From the NCBI RefSeq assembly GCF_932276165.1, contig NC_063983.1, forward strand, positions 4,595,501-4,659,500: a stretch of DNA of 64,000 nt, written 5' to 3'. Under the pieces are notes generated by a model that had not been told where the DNA came from, did no database searches, and worked only from the letters and a program-made list of their open reading frames with translations. Source of the stretch: Plutella xylostella. Its lineage: Eukaryota; Arthropoda; Insecta; Lepidoptera; Plutellidae. Positions 48,143 through 60,032 of this stretch are shown piece by piece (position 1 is the stretch's first letter; each line of letters begins with the position of its first letter). Both the position numbers and the translations under genes were made by a program.

Positions 48143-48381
48143 TCGGTTAAATCGTAACCAGGGAAAGATTGATAAATTCATCATCATCTCCATATGAAAT
48201 TATTGACAGATGTGTTTATTTAATTTGTTGTAATGTGTTTTTTTTTATTATTGAAAGTCAAGCATTAATCCCTGGTTATGCCCTAACCCAGAGAAATTTG
48301 CACTTAAAATTCTATTTTAATCAAAATGTTGTTGTTCGACATTCGACTAAATACGCGTTTAGCGTTTGGTGAAATTCCACC
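48093..48381. mobile_element. Harbinger-like MITE with TAA duplication, copy 1
   Basis: Begins GGGTCAATTTTACCAAACGC and ends GCGTTTGGTGAAATTCCACC, flanked by TAA at 48090-48092 and 48382-48384. A 3-bp TAA duplication is the hallmark of the PIF/Harbinger superfamily. The termini are imperfect inverted repeats. A 125-bp relative lies at 63728-63852. The interior has no transposase. Confidence 0.75.
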
Positions 48382-48384
48382 TAA

Positions 48385-49018
48385 TTTTATTTACCTTTTA
48401 TGAAAAGTAAAAAAAAATGCAGTATGTATACTTTATTCTATAAAGCAAGTGGAACCGACCGCTGCGCAGGCGACCCAATGGACACTAAGACATTTATACA
48501 TTGATGGAAAGCCGCATCAGTTTCAGCTTAGTCTGAGCTAGATTTAGTGTCCGGTGATTCATAGACCTGAGTTCAGGAACCGCCGCTTACGATCACACTC
48601 GGGTTACGCACTGGTAGTTATTATTATATATTTTACATAAAATAATGGTGGGTGTAAGTTATTTATAAAAACATTGTTGGTCTTTTGGAAATTTGTAAAA
48701 AGAATATGCAGGGATAAAACTTAGGGGACAAGTTGGAAAAGGGAATGGGAAATATGAATTCCCAAAAGTCGTAGATTAAAACTTGTTCATAATGACGATC
48801 TGTGTAAGTTCCTTTTTTCTTACTATACCACTTTGCAACTTGCAATGTATACCTATTGCAGGTTTGAGTGATATTATGAACCCCAAGTTCTGGAGATTTG
48901 TGGTTTATCGTTTATCTAGCTAGGCATTCTTCTATTATATTCTTTATGAATATGATATACCCTGCATTTGACTTATTCTATTCATAACATCTGTCAAATC
49001 AAAGTATGAATCCATATG
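48385..49018. other. AT-rich stretch, nothing recognised
   Basis: No supported gene or repeat. The minus-strand open frame at 48663-48845 has no features. Confidence 0.45.
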
Positions 49019-49235
49019 TATAGTGCCACAAACTTATCTGTTCCGGTGACAGCTCAAATAAATCTCTAATATTTCTTAATTCTATAAGATTTTAAGTTTG
49101 CTCGTATTGTTATTTCGCTCTTGCGGTGTTAATAAACCCATCTAATGTTTTAAAATATACAATTCATTAGTAAGTAATGAGATATGGATCAATTTAGTTC
49201 GCTGTCACCGGAACAGATAAGTTTGTGGCACTATA
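49019..49235. mobile_element. MITE with perfect 35-bp inverted repeats, TA target
   Basis: Positions 49019-49053 and 49201-49235 are exact inverted repeats starting TATAGTGCCACAAACTTATC. If the first TA on each side is the duplication (49019-49020 and 49234-49235), the element is TAGTGCC..GGCACTA with a TA target, as for Tc1/mariner-type MITEs. The 147-base interior is AT-rich and non-coding. The perfect arms suggest a young insertion. Confidence 0.85.
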
Positions 49236-51099
49236 GTTACAAAAACGCGACACAGAATAAACACTAACAAACCTCACACCAGACCCAGAGTTCGTCCATA
49301 TTTGGCGCTCCAAGCCCTAACTAAAACAAACACAGCCCATCAATTCTAATCGAAGCAACAAGTGTAAGTCTGCTATTAATTCCGCCGCCATCATATTTCC
49401 TCATCGGCGACGCATAAACCCGGCGACACGGCCCGCTACGTCGTGTCCACGGTTTGTAACTTAACACTTATTACAGCCGACGAGACAGATTGGTATCATG
49501 CTGATCATAGACAGGCGCGAACATCCTACAGAACTTATGGTGGTGGTATCATGGACAACTGTAACGAATTAATTACAACACTTATAAATAGCTTGCTGCT
49601 GATGTAGATACTGAATCCAATCGAGGGAGTCCTAGGGTTCCAGAGTGGACTGTAGTTTTATGTTAACAAAGATTCTGGTTCCATGGTAAGAGTCTCGTTA
49701 CAATACTTTAGATATAATGTGTGTGCATTGATGTATTCATAAATGTATCCATCAGAAACGTTACAATTCGTGGAATCGCTTATCACATGCCAGCCAGTAG
49801 GAGGTGTTCAACAATAGCACAGTCGAGCGCGAATCAGTTCGGCTCGGTGTGGCACACCCATAATTCTCGTCTGTAGGGAGTTATCTGGTCGTAGGCGGCA
49901 CAGATAAAAGGTCGCATGCCAATTGAGTTTATATTGAGCTAGGTTAGGTCGGGTGGGGTTTATTGATTTACTAACAGCTGGTGTATGAGAATTGAATACC
50001 GGGTTTTTATACATATCTTAGATGGAGATAGACCGTGCAATGTATTATTGATTATGTTTGTAATGCATATAGGAACTTAGTTTATCTACGAGTTGATAAG
50101 TAAATATACTGTTCAATCGAACGTCTCTACAGTAGTACCTACTCAGCATACATAAAAAATATGTTTTTTTATAATAAATTTTAATCAATTTCATAATTAT
50201 AATGCGTCTACTCCAATCCAAGGTCTTATTCGAAAGTAGGGTTTTCCAATAAAAAAACAATTTTAAAAACTCATGTAATTTTGAAATAATTTCTTCTTGT
50301 GGTTTCTCCGTGAGTGTACTTTCCGTTCACCTTGACATTTACACGTACTACAGCCATCTCCTTTTACAAAACCGGTAAAGCCTCATTTTCGTTTCCTGAA
50401 TTGGGATGTCCAGTTATTCATAGGGAATTTCGAGTAACTAGATTTAAATGCGTGGGCTTCCCCTTTATAGGCGCTATCTGTAAACTGATGTACCTACAAC
50501 TTACCGCTCTGAATATAATTTATCACCAGCTTTACGTCTAAGGAGTAATGACGAAATTAATGGCTCTATCAAAATATTATTTTTGTTAATTGGCATGGCA
50601 ATCTTTTTATGATACATGTATGTGGGTGTGTACATGTTATAGCAGAGTAAACTAAAGAAACTAAAACTAAAAATATAGAAGATAAACTTACTAAAATTCA
50701 ACGCACTCAGCGAAAAGCTCAAGAATTCGTAACTCCAAAACTAAGAAGAGGAAATTCCGTCAAGCGTTAGACAGCCCACTCTAAAATACATACAGATGAA
50801 TTGAGAACCTCCTCCTTTATTTGCAGTCGGTTATCGGCAGTAAAAAGAGATATAGCTCGTAAAAAGACATCACCTGAAGCCGAAAAGGTTATAGCTTGAA
50901 AAAGTGGTTGTGCATTTCACTGCACTACCAAAACCGCTGTTTTGAGTAATGACCACAGCATGTTCGATCGACGTTGGCGTAGGCGCCAAATTCAGCAGTT
51001 CGCGCCATCATACAACAACTCAATTTGTAACATTATCATTATGCTTGTACTTTTTGTTGATTAGGGCTGTAACTTAATAAATCTCCAATGTCTTTCAGT
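49236..51099. other. Unique stretch, nothing recognised
   Basis: The part at 49260-49560 is balanced and repeat-free. The remainder is AT-rich. Several short open frames (49808-50014, 50314-50541) lack family features. Confidence 0.4.
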
Positions 51100-51212
51100 C
51101 ACCCAAAGGTTGCCTGGAAGAGATCGCTTTTAGCGATAAGGCGGCCTATTGTGCTTACTTGCTCTCTAAAGTATTTAATTGTTTTTTTCAATAAAGTTGT
51201 ATTATAACTTAG
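51100..51212 (+). mobile_element. LINE 3' end, sense orientation
   Basis: AAAGGTTGCCTGGAAGAGAT, CGCTTTTAGCGATAAGGCGG, CCTATTGTGC and a 3' end TTCAATAAAGTTGTATTATA. This is the reference orientation for the minus-strand copies at 7121, 9541, 9673 and 43289. The AATAAA near the end may serve as its polyadenylation signal. Confidence 0.75.
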
Positions 51213-51293
51213 AATGTTTTATTTGAAAAACTAATATATGAGGAGTGCTTTTTCACTAGAGCAGTGGATACTCACTTAGATCATTTATTCTAA

Positions 51294-51404
51294 GGGCCAC
51301 TTGCACCAAAATATTAAATCTAGATTTAGTGTTAAATCTCGATTTAGTGTCAAATTTTATATGGATTGACGTTATTTAAATCGAGCAAGTTCTACAAGTG
51401 GCCC
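51294..51404. mobile_element. Harbinger-like MITE GGGCCACTTG with TAA duplication
   Basis: GGGCCACTTG at the left and CAAGTGGCCC at the right are exact inverses, flanked by TAA (51291-51293 and 51405-51407). The 111-bp element contains tandem TAAATC(T/G)AGATTTAGTGT-like words. This is a well-known type of lepidopteran MITE as I remember it. Confidence 0.82.
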
Positions 51405-51407
51405 TAA

Positions 51408-51845
51408 GCCCTATGGCTTTCTATCTATATACAAAAGCGGTATTATAGCCTGGAGAGTATTCTTCAAGTTTGATCCTATTTATTTCCAAGCTATTGTACT
51501 TCGTATTATATGACGTTTCGTTTACTAAGTATGTGTCCAATTTTGTATAGATTCCAACAAATACTCTTACAGCGGCCAGCCCTCACAGCCTTATCCGACA
51601 GGTTGGTGCGAAACAGTTTTTACGAGCTTACGTCACTAGGCAGGCATTTTCTCCAATGAATGATTTATTGCGGCATTCTCAAGACATCTTCATTCGCTTT
51701 GGGCAGGTCGCAGGCGGGACCTGAACCGAAATGACCTCCAAGTGAGGGATTTTGGCGCGTTACCAACTTGTACTCTAGGTTTTACCCCTACAAATTTGTT
51801 GCGTGTTGTAGATTGAAGACAACGGTTAGGCAAACGTATGTATTG
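51408..51845. other. Unique stretch, nothing recognised
   Basis: No supported gene. Its right part (from about 51780) may be a more diverged section of the following LINE remnant. Confidence 0.4.
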
Positions 51846-51962
51846 TAGGACGCCCTCCCGATAGATGGGGTGACGACTTGCGAAAAGTGGCTGATTGGAT
51901 GCGAAAAACTATATATCCCCTCCAGTGGCTTTGGGAGAGGCCTACGAGCAGTAGTAGTAGTG
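51846..51962 (+). mobile_element. Diverged RTE-like LINE 3' fragment
   Basis: GTAGGACGCCCTCCCGATAG, then a frame reading GRPPDRWGDDLRKVADWMRK, and CTTTGGGAGAGGCCTACGAG. It parallels the copy at 34173 but is clearly a different, older subfamily. It ends in GTAGTAGTAGTG. Confidence 0.7.
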
Positions 51963-52165
51963 TGAGTGATTTTATTCCTGGCTGTAGCTGATACTGGTTT
52001 TGTTATCCATATCCAGTCTTAATTTCTGGTTATCAAACACAATATGACTAATATTTTGGTCCCAATCTTCATGTACCAACGAGCTCATGATAATATTAAA
52101 CATATTGAAAGGAAGCCTTAAGGTCTCCGATGAAGCCATAAATCAAATTCTTTGTATTTTTTTAA

Positions 52166-52308
52166 TACGGACTTATTGTGCGCAGCCGCGGCGCATTTAT
52201 CAACCACATCACAACACCTGTAAACAAATGGGGGTAGAATATGGTCTTGGGCCATATTTTATACAACCGAATTCAAAACCTCAACATTTTGATATGAATA
52301 AGTCCGTA
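52166..52308. repeat. Small element with 12-bp perfect inverted repeats
   Basis: TACGGACTTATT (52166-52177) and AATAAGTCCGTA (52297-52308) are exact inverses 119 bases apart. The interior is more GC-rich than the flanks (CGCAGCCGCGGCGC). It is probably an old MITE. The flanks show no clear duplication. An open frame on the + strand (52087-52326) overlaps it and is not called. Confidence 0.5.
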
Positions 52309-53499
52309 AGGTACTGTAAATTTTAATGTGATTATTTTGGGAGATCTAACATTATTTTGTGTGTAGACTAAAATAAAATGGCATATACTTATATGAAAAT
52401 TAAGTATTTATAATATATAAAAAGAAGTAATTCAGTTCCCAAACAATTATTACTACGAAGATAGGCTCCTATAGATTGAAGAAACAGAACAATCTTGTAT
52501 CAATTAGAGAAATGTTGTTTTCTAACGAGCCACGTAATAAAACCATTCCTGCAGTAGAATACAAATCTATTCTTAGTCATTGTTTAATTAAAGTTTTGTT
52601 CCCTCCTATTGCTTAAGGGTTTAGTGGCTGTAAATGGATAACAATCGATTGTTACATTTGTATCCTCCTAGGTTTATCTAGCAACATTTTTACGATACGT
52701 TAACGAATGTGTTTCGGCTATCGTGTAGTTATCGATGGGGAGTTTTGTGACAGCTCATTCAAAATACCTTTGAATGAACCTACCTACCGGGTGCTTTTTC
52801 ACAATGCGAAAATGATGCCTATGTAATAAGTCAAAGCCTATGTAATAAGTAAATACGTATGGTGTACCTTGACATACCTAGGTAATGTAGTGTTACTATT
52901 TACTAAGTAACCAAATCTTGTGTTTAAACTGTTTGCAGTCAAGGGCCGCTCTGTACAACTAACGTGGAACTCGCTCGAACGGGAAAAGTTTTTTGAGGAG
53001 CATTTAGTCGCACTGGAACGAAAATTTCAAAGGCCTTTTCAAATTGTTTAATAACTTATGATTACTTCTCCATTAAAATAAATGGTCACGGTAATGCAAT
53101 AATGCTGTTGAAAAGTATCTTTTCATGAAAATAGATATTTATTTCCGAATTTTCAATTGTTATGCAACAAAAGTTGCTTAGAACTTCTGCGTCACGTTAT
53201 ATTACCACTTATGCAAACACCGTATGCTATTAGTACTTAGGGTAAAACTCCAGCACCAAACTGATCATAGATTATTTATCTGATAACATCACCCTGTGCA
53301 TAAGGTCAAGTAATAAATACAGCTTCTAAACATTTCAAACAAACAAACAAATTTTCTGTCAACATACAGCACCAAGCAAGTCCGGCCCACTCGTCCGCGT
53401 CTAAACGAGCCTTATCGATGTATCGGGAAGCGAAGTGGTGAAAGTATGCAAGTGGATCGCAACGGTGCACGCGGCGACACTTGCCAGCAGACCACTCCT
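52309..53499. other. AT-rich stretch, nothing recognised
   Basis: No supported gene or repeat. There is a direct repeat of GCCTATGTAATAAGT at 52816 and 52837. Confidence 0.45.
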
Positions 53500-53639
53500 G
53501 GGGACTCACTCTATATCACGAAAAACTAAATCTCGAAACGCTACTGCGCGAGCCAGGACACTATCTCGGGGTAATAAACCCGCCGATTGTACGACAGCGC
53601 TGGTTAATCCGTTTTTCATCAGTATAGAGCAACCCTCCT
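53500..53639. mobile_element. MITE, GGGGTTACTCTATAC family, copy 2
   Basis: Left end GGGGACTCACTCTATATCAC then GAAAAAC. Right end GTTTTTCATCAGTATAGAGC then AACCCTCC. The internal GCTACTGCGCGAGCC block matches 63657-63671. Non-autonomous. Confidence 0.75.
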
Positions 53640-54290
53640 GACCGCTGCGTTTTAAATTTAGAACACCCGCCTCGATCGGCCGGGGAACAAAAGAGGCTGG
53701 CCGTTTGTAGAGCAAACAGGTCGCAAAGCTTAGAATAATAACTCGAACTAAGATGTAACTTTTTGTTAGTCTACTAATGACTATTGTAATCAAATCACGT
53801 AAATTTACTCATATTTATTTTATTTTGCTCCAAAAGTGCCAATCTGGCATAAAAATCAGATGGTATGAATAATATAATTTTACCTACTGTTTCATAAATT
53901 TAGCGCACTCTTTTAATAGCAGTATCGCAAGTTTATAACCATATGCATATAAATAAAGGATAATATTCACAATTGATGTTTCAATTTATTTAAAACACAT
54001 ATTCACAACACATCGGTGAATTTCACGAAATAAAGTCTGCCTAATTGCACTGAGACTGGGACGTTACGCAAGATTAATGAGTTGTACAGTTGCCAGAAAA
54101 AAACCTGAGAAAATTAACCAAATAAGCAGGCCTAGAAATTGTGACTTTACGCTGTTTCGTAAAATTAGTTTTATTCGTTCTGTTTGTTTCATATATACCT
54201 TTATGGGGCTCAAAATTGTGTTTTCCTAACTTCCCAAAAATCCTCAACTTTCTAAAAAGTCCTGAAACTTTTTTTGTACTGTTATCACTC
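53640..54290. other. Unique stretch, nothing recognised
   Basis: No supported gene. Overlapping open frames on both strands near 54074-54407 run into the SINE and are not called. Confidence 0.4.
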
Positions 54291-54526
54291 ACTACTACTA
54301 CAAACAAACAAAACAAACACGCACTCACGCCTTGTACTAATGTACTCCCTTGCGGGGTAGGCAGAGGTGCATTGCTGCATCCACTTTTCGCCAGAGTGTT
54401 ATGTTAGTCCCAATGTAATAGGGGGCGGGCCTATTGCCATTTTATGGGCACATCCAAGACCTGAGAACAAATATCTGTGTTTAAACAAATATCTGCCCCA
54501 GCCGGGAATCGAACCTACTACTACTA
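54291..54526 (-). mobile_element. 5'-truncated SINE with perfect 10-bp target duplication
   Basis: Reverse complement of the SINE at 11434: tail (CAAACAAACAAAACAAACAC), then GCACTCACGCCTTGTACTAA and the body. It stops within the B box complement (GGGAATCGAACC, 54504-54515), so the tRNA A box half is missing. It is flanked by ACTACTACTA at 54291-54300 and 54517-54526. The duplication shows that the truncation happened during insertion and not by later deletion. Confidence 0.9.
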
Positions 54527-57500
54527 GTAGATACGTTAATCTTTTTTAAGAACTATAAACAAGCACCTATAACTGTTTTACACCACGTTAAAGAATAATA
54601 TTTAAAAAAATATTTTATGCACAAATTATGCAAATCCGAGCCGAGATCCCCGATGCGTATCTAGTGAGTAAACCCCTCACAATATTACAATACTTTGTTT
54701 TGTAACATTACGACGCACTAACAGTGCGAACATCTTGGTCATTATGTCAACAACTTTGATTCACTTGATAACATTCATAATTTAAGCTGTTTATTCCCGA
54801 GAGAGACATTCGAAAAGTTAAAGAAGTTTTCGGTATTATGTTGACGGGTTCCGTAGACGGTATTAAACTCTTACCGAAAAGAGGGCTGTTGTAAGTTAAT
54901 TTGTACACCGATGCGGTGTGTGGAATTTTAGCTTCGTTGACTATGAACTATCTGTTGAAATGATTTTTATTAGTTTATGTTAAACCTACAAAATAACTGA
55001 AAGAATGTGATTCATTTTTGCATATTAGTTAAAATTTTATTGTTTGTACTGAAAATAACAGTTTTTACAGTATTGCTTAAAACTAAGAAGACTTGCAAAA
55101 ATATTTTAAATTTTAAAGCAATATAACTCTACCAAATTAATTGCGCGTTACAATTTATGCGTCCAGTTTGTTCTATATTCTTATCTTATTTATAGTGCCA
55201 TTTATGATTTTGTAAAAAAGTACTTACCTTTGAGTCTACATTAATTCATAAAGATTTACAACATCAGTTTTTGAAACTGGTCTAGATATCCGGTGAATTT
55301 ACTACTTATTGAAACACGAACGAAGCTAATCAATCCTATAATTTAATGATTACTATACTGCCACTTACTGAGGTTACATTTAGTGATGTCCTGAATTCAT
55401 TCTGCATAAAACTTATATTCAAACTTTTTTTTAAATTTCAGCGATTTCGATTATATTGTGCCCGTTGTACATAAAATATACTAATATTTACCTATATTAA
55501 AGTATACGTTTTGGAACATGGTCGTAGTTATAACATAGTCAACCACGAAGAAATATAGTTGATGTTTTCCTACAACAAAATTAGAAACGCTCTTTACTCG
55601 AAAGAGTGCGCATTTTATTCGAATTACGAATTCAGTTAATAACGGCGCAAATTACTCTTTATTAGAGACACGTGATATAGGCACTTATTTATAGGTAATT
55701 TCAGTAAAGAGTGAGTTACTCCACTGCCGCCAATCCACCCACTGACCTTTCAAAACTACCAAATTACGCTGCGATTCAATTAAACATATACAGGGCGAAT
55801 AAACTGCGAGCGGTAATCGTCGATCATCAATTCAGCTTTTAATGAATGATCAAATAAAAGACAAAGTAACGTTGTGTTGGATTTCACAAGACGATAATTG
55901 AGTGAGGGTTTTTGTGTGCCGATGCCGCCGGCCGATACCGCCGCATGGTAAATGACGTGTCATTTCGTTTAAGATGTTGCACATTATTTTATGTCCACCC
56001 TGTACTTGGATGAGGCCGTTTCGAGTAAGTTATCGTTCCGAATGCTGAGGGGGTTTGCGCAGTTTATATCATAATTGTTTATAATAATGATGGATTGTTT
56101 AATAAATCATTATGCTTTGGATCAGCAGCCCTGTACTTTGATTTGTAATTAATTTCTGATTGTCCTACCTGCCTAGTACCTACATTATGCTAATTCACAC
56201 CAATATCAAGGTATTTTCAAACAATTTCCTATGTATAAAACAAATACTTAAATATTTAAACTATGATAATATCTTTGAATATCTCTGTATAAATTAGGCC
56301 ATTACTGAAAAAGATCTACTTTACCCATCCGGTAGCGTCGCTTCGTCGTTACCATCAATAATGTATCTCAGTTGCATACATCTGATGACAACTTGGCTGA
56401 CACACTCATGGGTCGTCATCGAAAATAATATTTATAATATCTGTAACTTAAAACATAGTAAGTATATTATCTTGCAAAATAACTATAATAATTGAGGGAC
56501 AATATCATAATAAATTATTACGTGTCAACGTAATTAAAGTTGACCACTTATAAGCAGAGAACACTGAAACCCCTTTACATTTTTAAGGGCGTAAAAGGAA
56601 AATATTTCACACTTATTAAGGCCAATAAAAATGCTAATAAATTACAGCAAAAAATTGTTCCTTACTTAATGAGGCAATCAATGAAATGAAACACATTTGA
56701 GGGTAATTTCTTCTGAAACAAAGAAGCGTCTTGTCGTTTCGTTAAAATTCCTGAATTTGCGCAAAGAGGCTGCGTCGACGTCTTTAATGTTCTCATAAAT
56801 TTAACTAAAGACAGCTTTTTGGACGCCACTAAATGACCAGTTTATGCTAGCCCTCCGTCCCTCCTGCCAGCGCTTGTAAAACCTCTGTATACCTTCCTTG
56901 GTACCACTATTGGATGTCAACATAAATTGGTTTTTCTTAACGAGACATCTGAATCAATAACAATGGGTGGCCGCGGCAGCTACTTAATTGATTTGTCCCC
57001 TTAAAAATCTCAAAACTGTCTTTTCGGCACGTGCTTGAAATTTTTTGAAAGCCTTTTTTTGTTCTGAACAATGAGCGATAAAATTTAGTTTCTGGCTTAT
57101 TAGCCTTAAACGGAGATCGCGAGCGAAAGCTCATATTACTGTACATTATTACAAAGTTTCTTCAATAAATAAGTTACATGCTTAATTACGTTGGCCGAGA
57201 ATCAAATAAATGTTCCAGTGAAATATGGTGTTAATAAAAATAATATAAAATTGAGTGAGATGGCTCGGAGCAATTACATTTATTGCTTAACCGGTATCTC
57301 CCTACCACTATAGAAGTTTTGATCCACATCAGCATTATCTATGTTTGTCTAGTTAGGTAATAAATATAATTTAATCTTATAAATAGAATTTGTGGTATTG
57401 TGAATTTGTGTAAAGTCTAGGAATGATATCTATCTAACCTTTATTATTTATAGTATGGTACTCTTTTTATAGTACGGTGTACGCACTATACGGGTTATGG

Positions 57501-57856
57501 GCACAATTATCTTTTTTTGCTTTTCTAAGCTCTAGGTGATTGTACCGTGGTGGCAATTAAGTATTTATCCGCTCTTAATTATTTGATAGACAATCGAAAA
57601 CTTTAGGACTTCATTCAACGTTGACAAAATTACAAGTACTAAAAAAATACGAGTAATAAGTAATACCTAATTACAAAAAAACAGTCAGCGCTACCGCCTA
57701 TCTACCGATTTTCTCAATGAACCGGTGGTTGGTTTTACTGCCGACCTTATGTACTCAAGTGCCTTATCAAAACTAGCTTCCTAGACAAGCAAGCGAACCG
57801 TCCAAGTGACTAAACACTAAGTTAAAGTGATAGGGTTCTACGCCAGGCCTGCCAGA
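54527..57856. other. Unique tract, partly balanced in composition
   Basis: No gene and no recognised transposon in 3.3 kb. Blocks 55590-56110 (with the near-palindrome AATGACGTGTCATT at about 55954) and 56690-57160 look like non-coding DNA under constraint. A short stem CTCTTT..AAAGAG lies near 55591. The rest is AT-rich. Confidence 0.35.
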
Positions 57857-57983
57857 GGGGTTACTCTATACTGATGAAAAACGAACGAACAAGAGCTGTC
57901 GTGCAATTGGCACATTCAATGCAACTCAAGCTCGCGTAGCAGCACTCCTAAACTTGGTTTTTCGTCATATAGAATGACCCCCC
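57857..57983. mobile_element. MITE, GGGGTTACTCTATAC family, copy 3
   Basis: The cleanest copy: left end GGGGTTACTCTATACTGATG then AAAAACGA. Right end GGTTTTTCGTCATATAGAAT then GACCCCCC. The 127 bp contain GAACAAGAGCTGTCGTGC, also seen in copy 1 (GAACGAGAGCTGTCGTGC). Non-coding. Confidence 0.82.
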
Positions 57984-58302
57984 ACGAGCGTCGAGCGGAG
58001 TGCGGTAAGTGAAACTTGCGCTTGCGCATCGAGGCGACTAACTAGAGTGGTCAGATGCGTCCGTATACTTGACGGCCGTGCAGAATAGAGGGATCGGTTA
58101 CACTTTCTTTACTGCGCATTTGATTAGCCCTGCATGTAAAAGTTTCTCCCATAGTGCGAAGGGTTGACCGCATAAAAATACGCATATTAAGTGAATACAA
58201 AGTAACAGTCAAGACAAGATAAATAATAGATCACTCTTAATAGATGAAAGCAGACATCAAAATTGGCATAAGCAGACGTAAAAAATTGCCCTCTAAGAGT
58301 TT
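57984..58302. other. Unique stretch, nothing recognised
   Basis: Short balanced block near 57985-58100, then AT-rich. No gene. Confidence 0.4.
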
Positions 58303-58392
58303 TACAGGGTGTTGCAAAAGTCAAAGAACAAAAGTGGTTCAGAATGACCCCTGCGTCACCTCCTTAGTATACCAATTTTTCAGCACCCTGTA
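58303..58392. mobile_element. TACAGGGTGTTG element, short form
   Basis: TACAGGGTGTTGCAAAAG at the left is inverted at the right as TTTTTCAGCACCCTGTA. At 90 bp this is an internally deleted relative of the element at 10631, sharing ACAAAAGTGGTTCA. Confidence 0.7.
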
Positions 58393-58618
58393 TTTAAAGA
58401 TGTACCCTTCCATACTCTACATACCTGAGCATGTACTTGTGTACGGAGACGTGGCAAGTGAAACCGGCGCGTGCTAACAAGGCTCAGTGTCCGCGGCGGT
58501 ATCTAAATTCCTCGGCGCGACAGCGAAGCCTGCTGGAGAAATCTCGCAGGTGTCGGCAACCTTTTAGTTCGCTTGGAAAAATTGTAAAAAAAATCTCGTA
58601 AAAATTATATGTGATCTA

Positions 58619-58702
58619 TCTACTACCTATCACGTGAGTACAAATGTACAGCGGAAAGCGGGTGTCTGACTATACCCCTTCGGGGATTACAGTAGTGAGC
58701 AT
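58619..58702. repeat. Interspersed repeat, GTACAGCGAAAAGCGG family, copy 2
   Basis: ACCTATCACGTGAGTACAAA, TGTACAGCGGAAAGCGGGTG, TCTGACTATACCCCTTCGGG and GATTACAGTAGTGAGC. Same block order as 15921-16003. Confidence 0.6.
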
Positions 58703-58829
58703 AATTATGTATATATATGTGTAAATATATATTATATAGGTACTTTGCAAACTTGTGACGATTACAAAGTTACGATTTCTTTGACTGATTGTATTTTGTA
58801 TGACACTAATTTATATTTTTTTATTGCAG

Positions 58830-58867
58830 GTAATATTTTAAGACTTGATCAAGATCCTTGATCTACT
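58830..58867 (+). ncRNA. Candidate 38-nt non-coding micro-exon
   Basis: A strong acceptor (ATATTTTTTTATTGCAG ending 58829) and a strong donor (CTACT|GTAAGTAA at 58867/58868) bracket 38 nt. All three frames contain a stop, so it could only be UTR or lncRNA. The short distance and AT-rich setting mean that chance is possible. Confidence 0.2.
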
Positions 58868-59930
58868 GTAAGTAACACAATCGGTATATTTCCCCCCATG
58901 GAAACCAAGAGAGCTTAATTACTAATTTTCCACATGCTCCAAATAGTTGCGCACCCCTGGCCAGTTTCTCCGCGGACAACCAGTCTGCCGATGCATCGAT
59001 ACACGTAATCGCAATTAACGATTGCGTCCCGTGAAATCGAATCATGTCGGCGGGTCGATTAACTGCAATCCATCTAACGCACAAAATTGATTTTTAACTT
59101 AATTATAGGGTGCCCCGTGAGACGGGTTTCGACAGTAGCGGGCACTTCCGAGGTAGTAGACCACCCATTCGTGTGAGCTCATTTAAAATTGTGTTCTTAT
59201 GTAGGTTTTTCTTTTTTCGTCTTGCTGCACTTTGAGTTACGGAAGCTGCCTAAGTTTTGTAGTAGAGATATTTACGATAAAGTGCTGATATTTATGAAAT
59301 CTCCAGACTAAACTGGTTCTAAACCAGAACTATATTTATTACTGAAAGGGGAGAGACAGAAAGTGTACTCACACCACAGACAATTTATAAATATTATAAA
59401 AAAATACTCAATCAGGTATTATTAGTATCAAGCATTTGGCTTTTGTAACGGCCTTACTTGTACTGTGCTATCTTGAATGCTCGCCAGCAGCTGTCAATGT
59501 AATATTTTTTGCTCTTCATCCTCCATTAAACTGTTTATAGAGGCAACTGAGGTATCGATTACTATATTAAGAGTATTTTCCGTTAATGGCGTCTTCCGCA
59601 CATCGTTTTATATGTAATCAGTGTTCCTATAAAGTAGGGATGTCTGTTAACCTTAGCTTCATCGATCGATATTTTAATACCTACATATTTTCAATTTCTA
59701 GGCAGGTATTTGACCTTATATATTTATTGAAGGTTGTCAAAGCTATGTATATTTTATTGTTTCTATGCCTTTGAATATTTACCTATAAGCTCTACGCCAA
59801 CCAAAAATGAATAAAACAAAAAAGATTACAAAACTATTTTGAAAAAATATTCTGCGTCTCCTAGAGGCGAGCCTGGAAGAGTAGAAGCATTGTATGCAGT
59901 TGCCCGTTACGTTGACGCCCTCGTCCTTTG
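58868..59930. other. Unique stretch, partly balanced
   Basis: No gene or repeat is supported. The block 58900-59170 is balanced and repeat-free and contains varied motifs. The rest is AT-rich. Confidence 0.4.
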
Positions 59931-59989
59931 ACTCGTTCCCAAAAACTGACACAAAGTGGAGCGACCACGAGGCGAGTCGAGTCGCGGAT

Positions 59990-60032
59990 AGGCGGGGCGA
60001 GGCGAGGCGAGGCGGACGAGGCGAGGCGAGAG
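59990..60032. repeat. GGCGA minisatellite
   Basis: An imperfect tandem array of GGCGA (GGCGAGGCGAGGCGAGGCGG and following). Overlapping open frames on both strands (59779-60257) are by-products. Confidence 0.85.
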
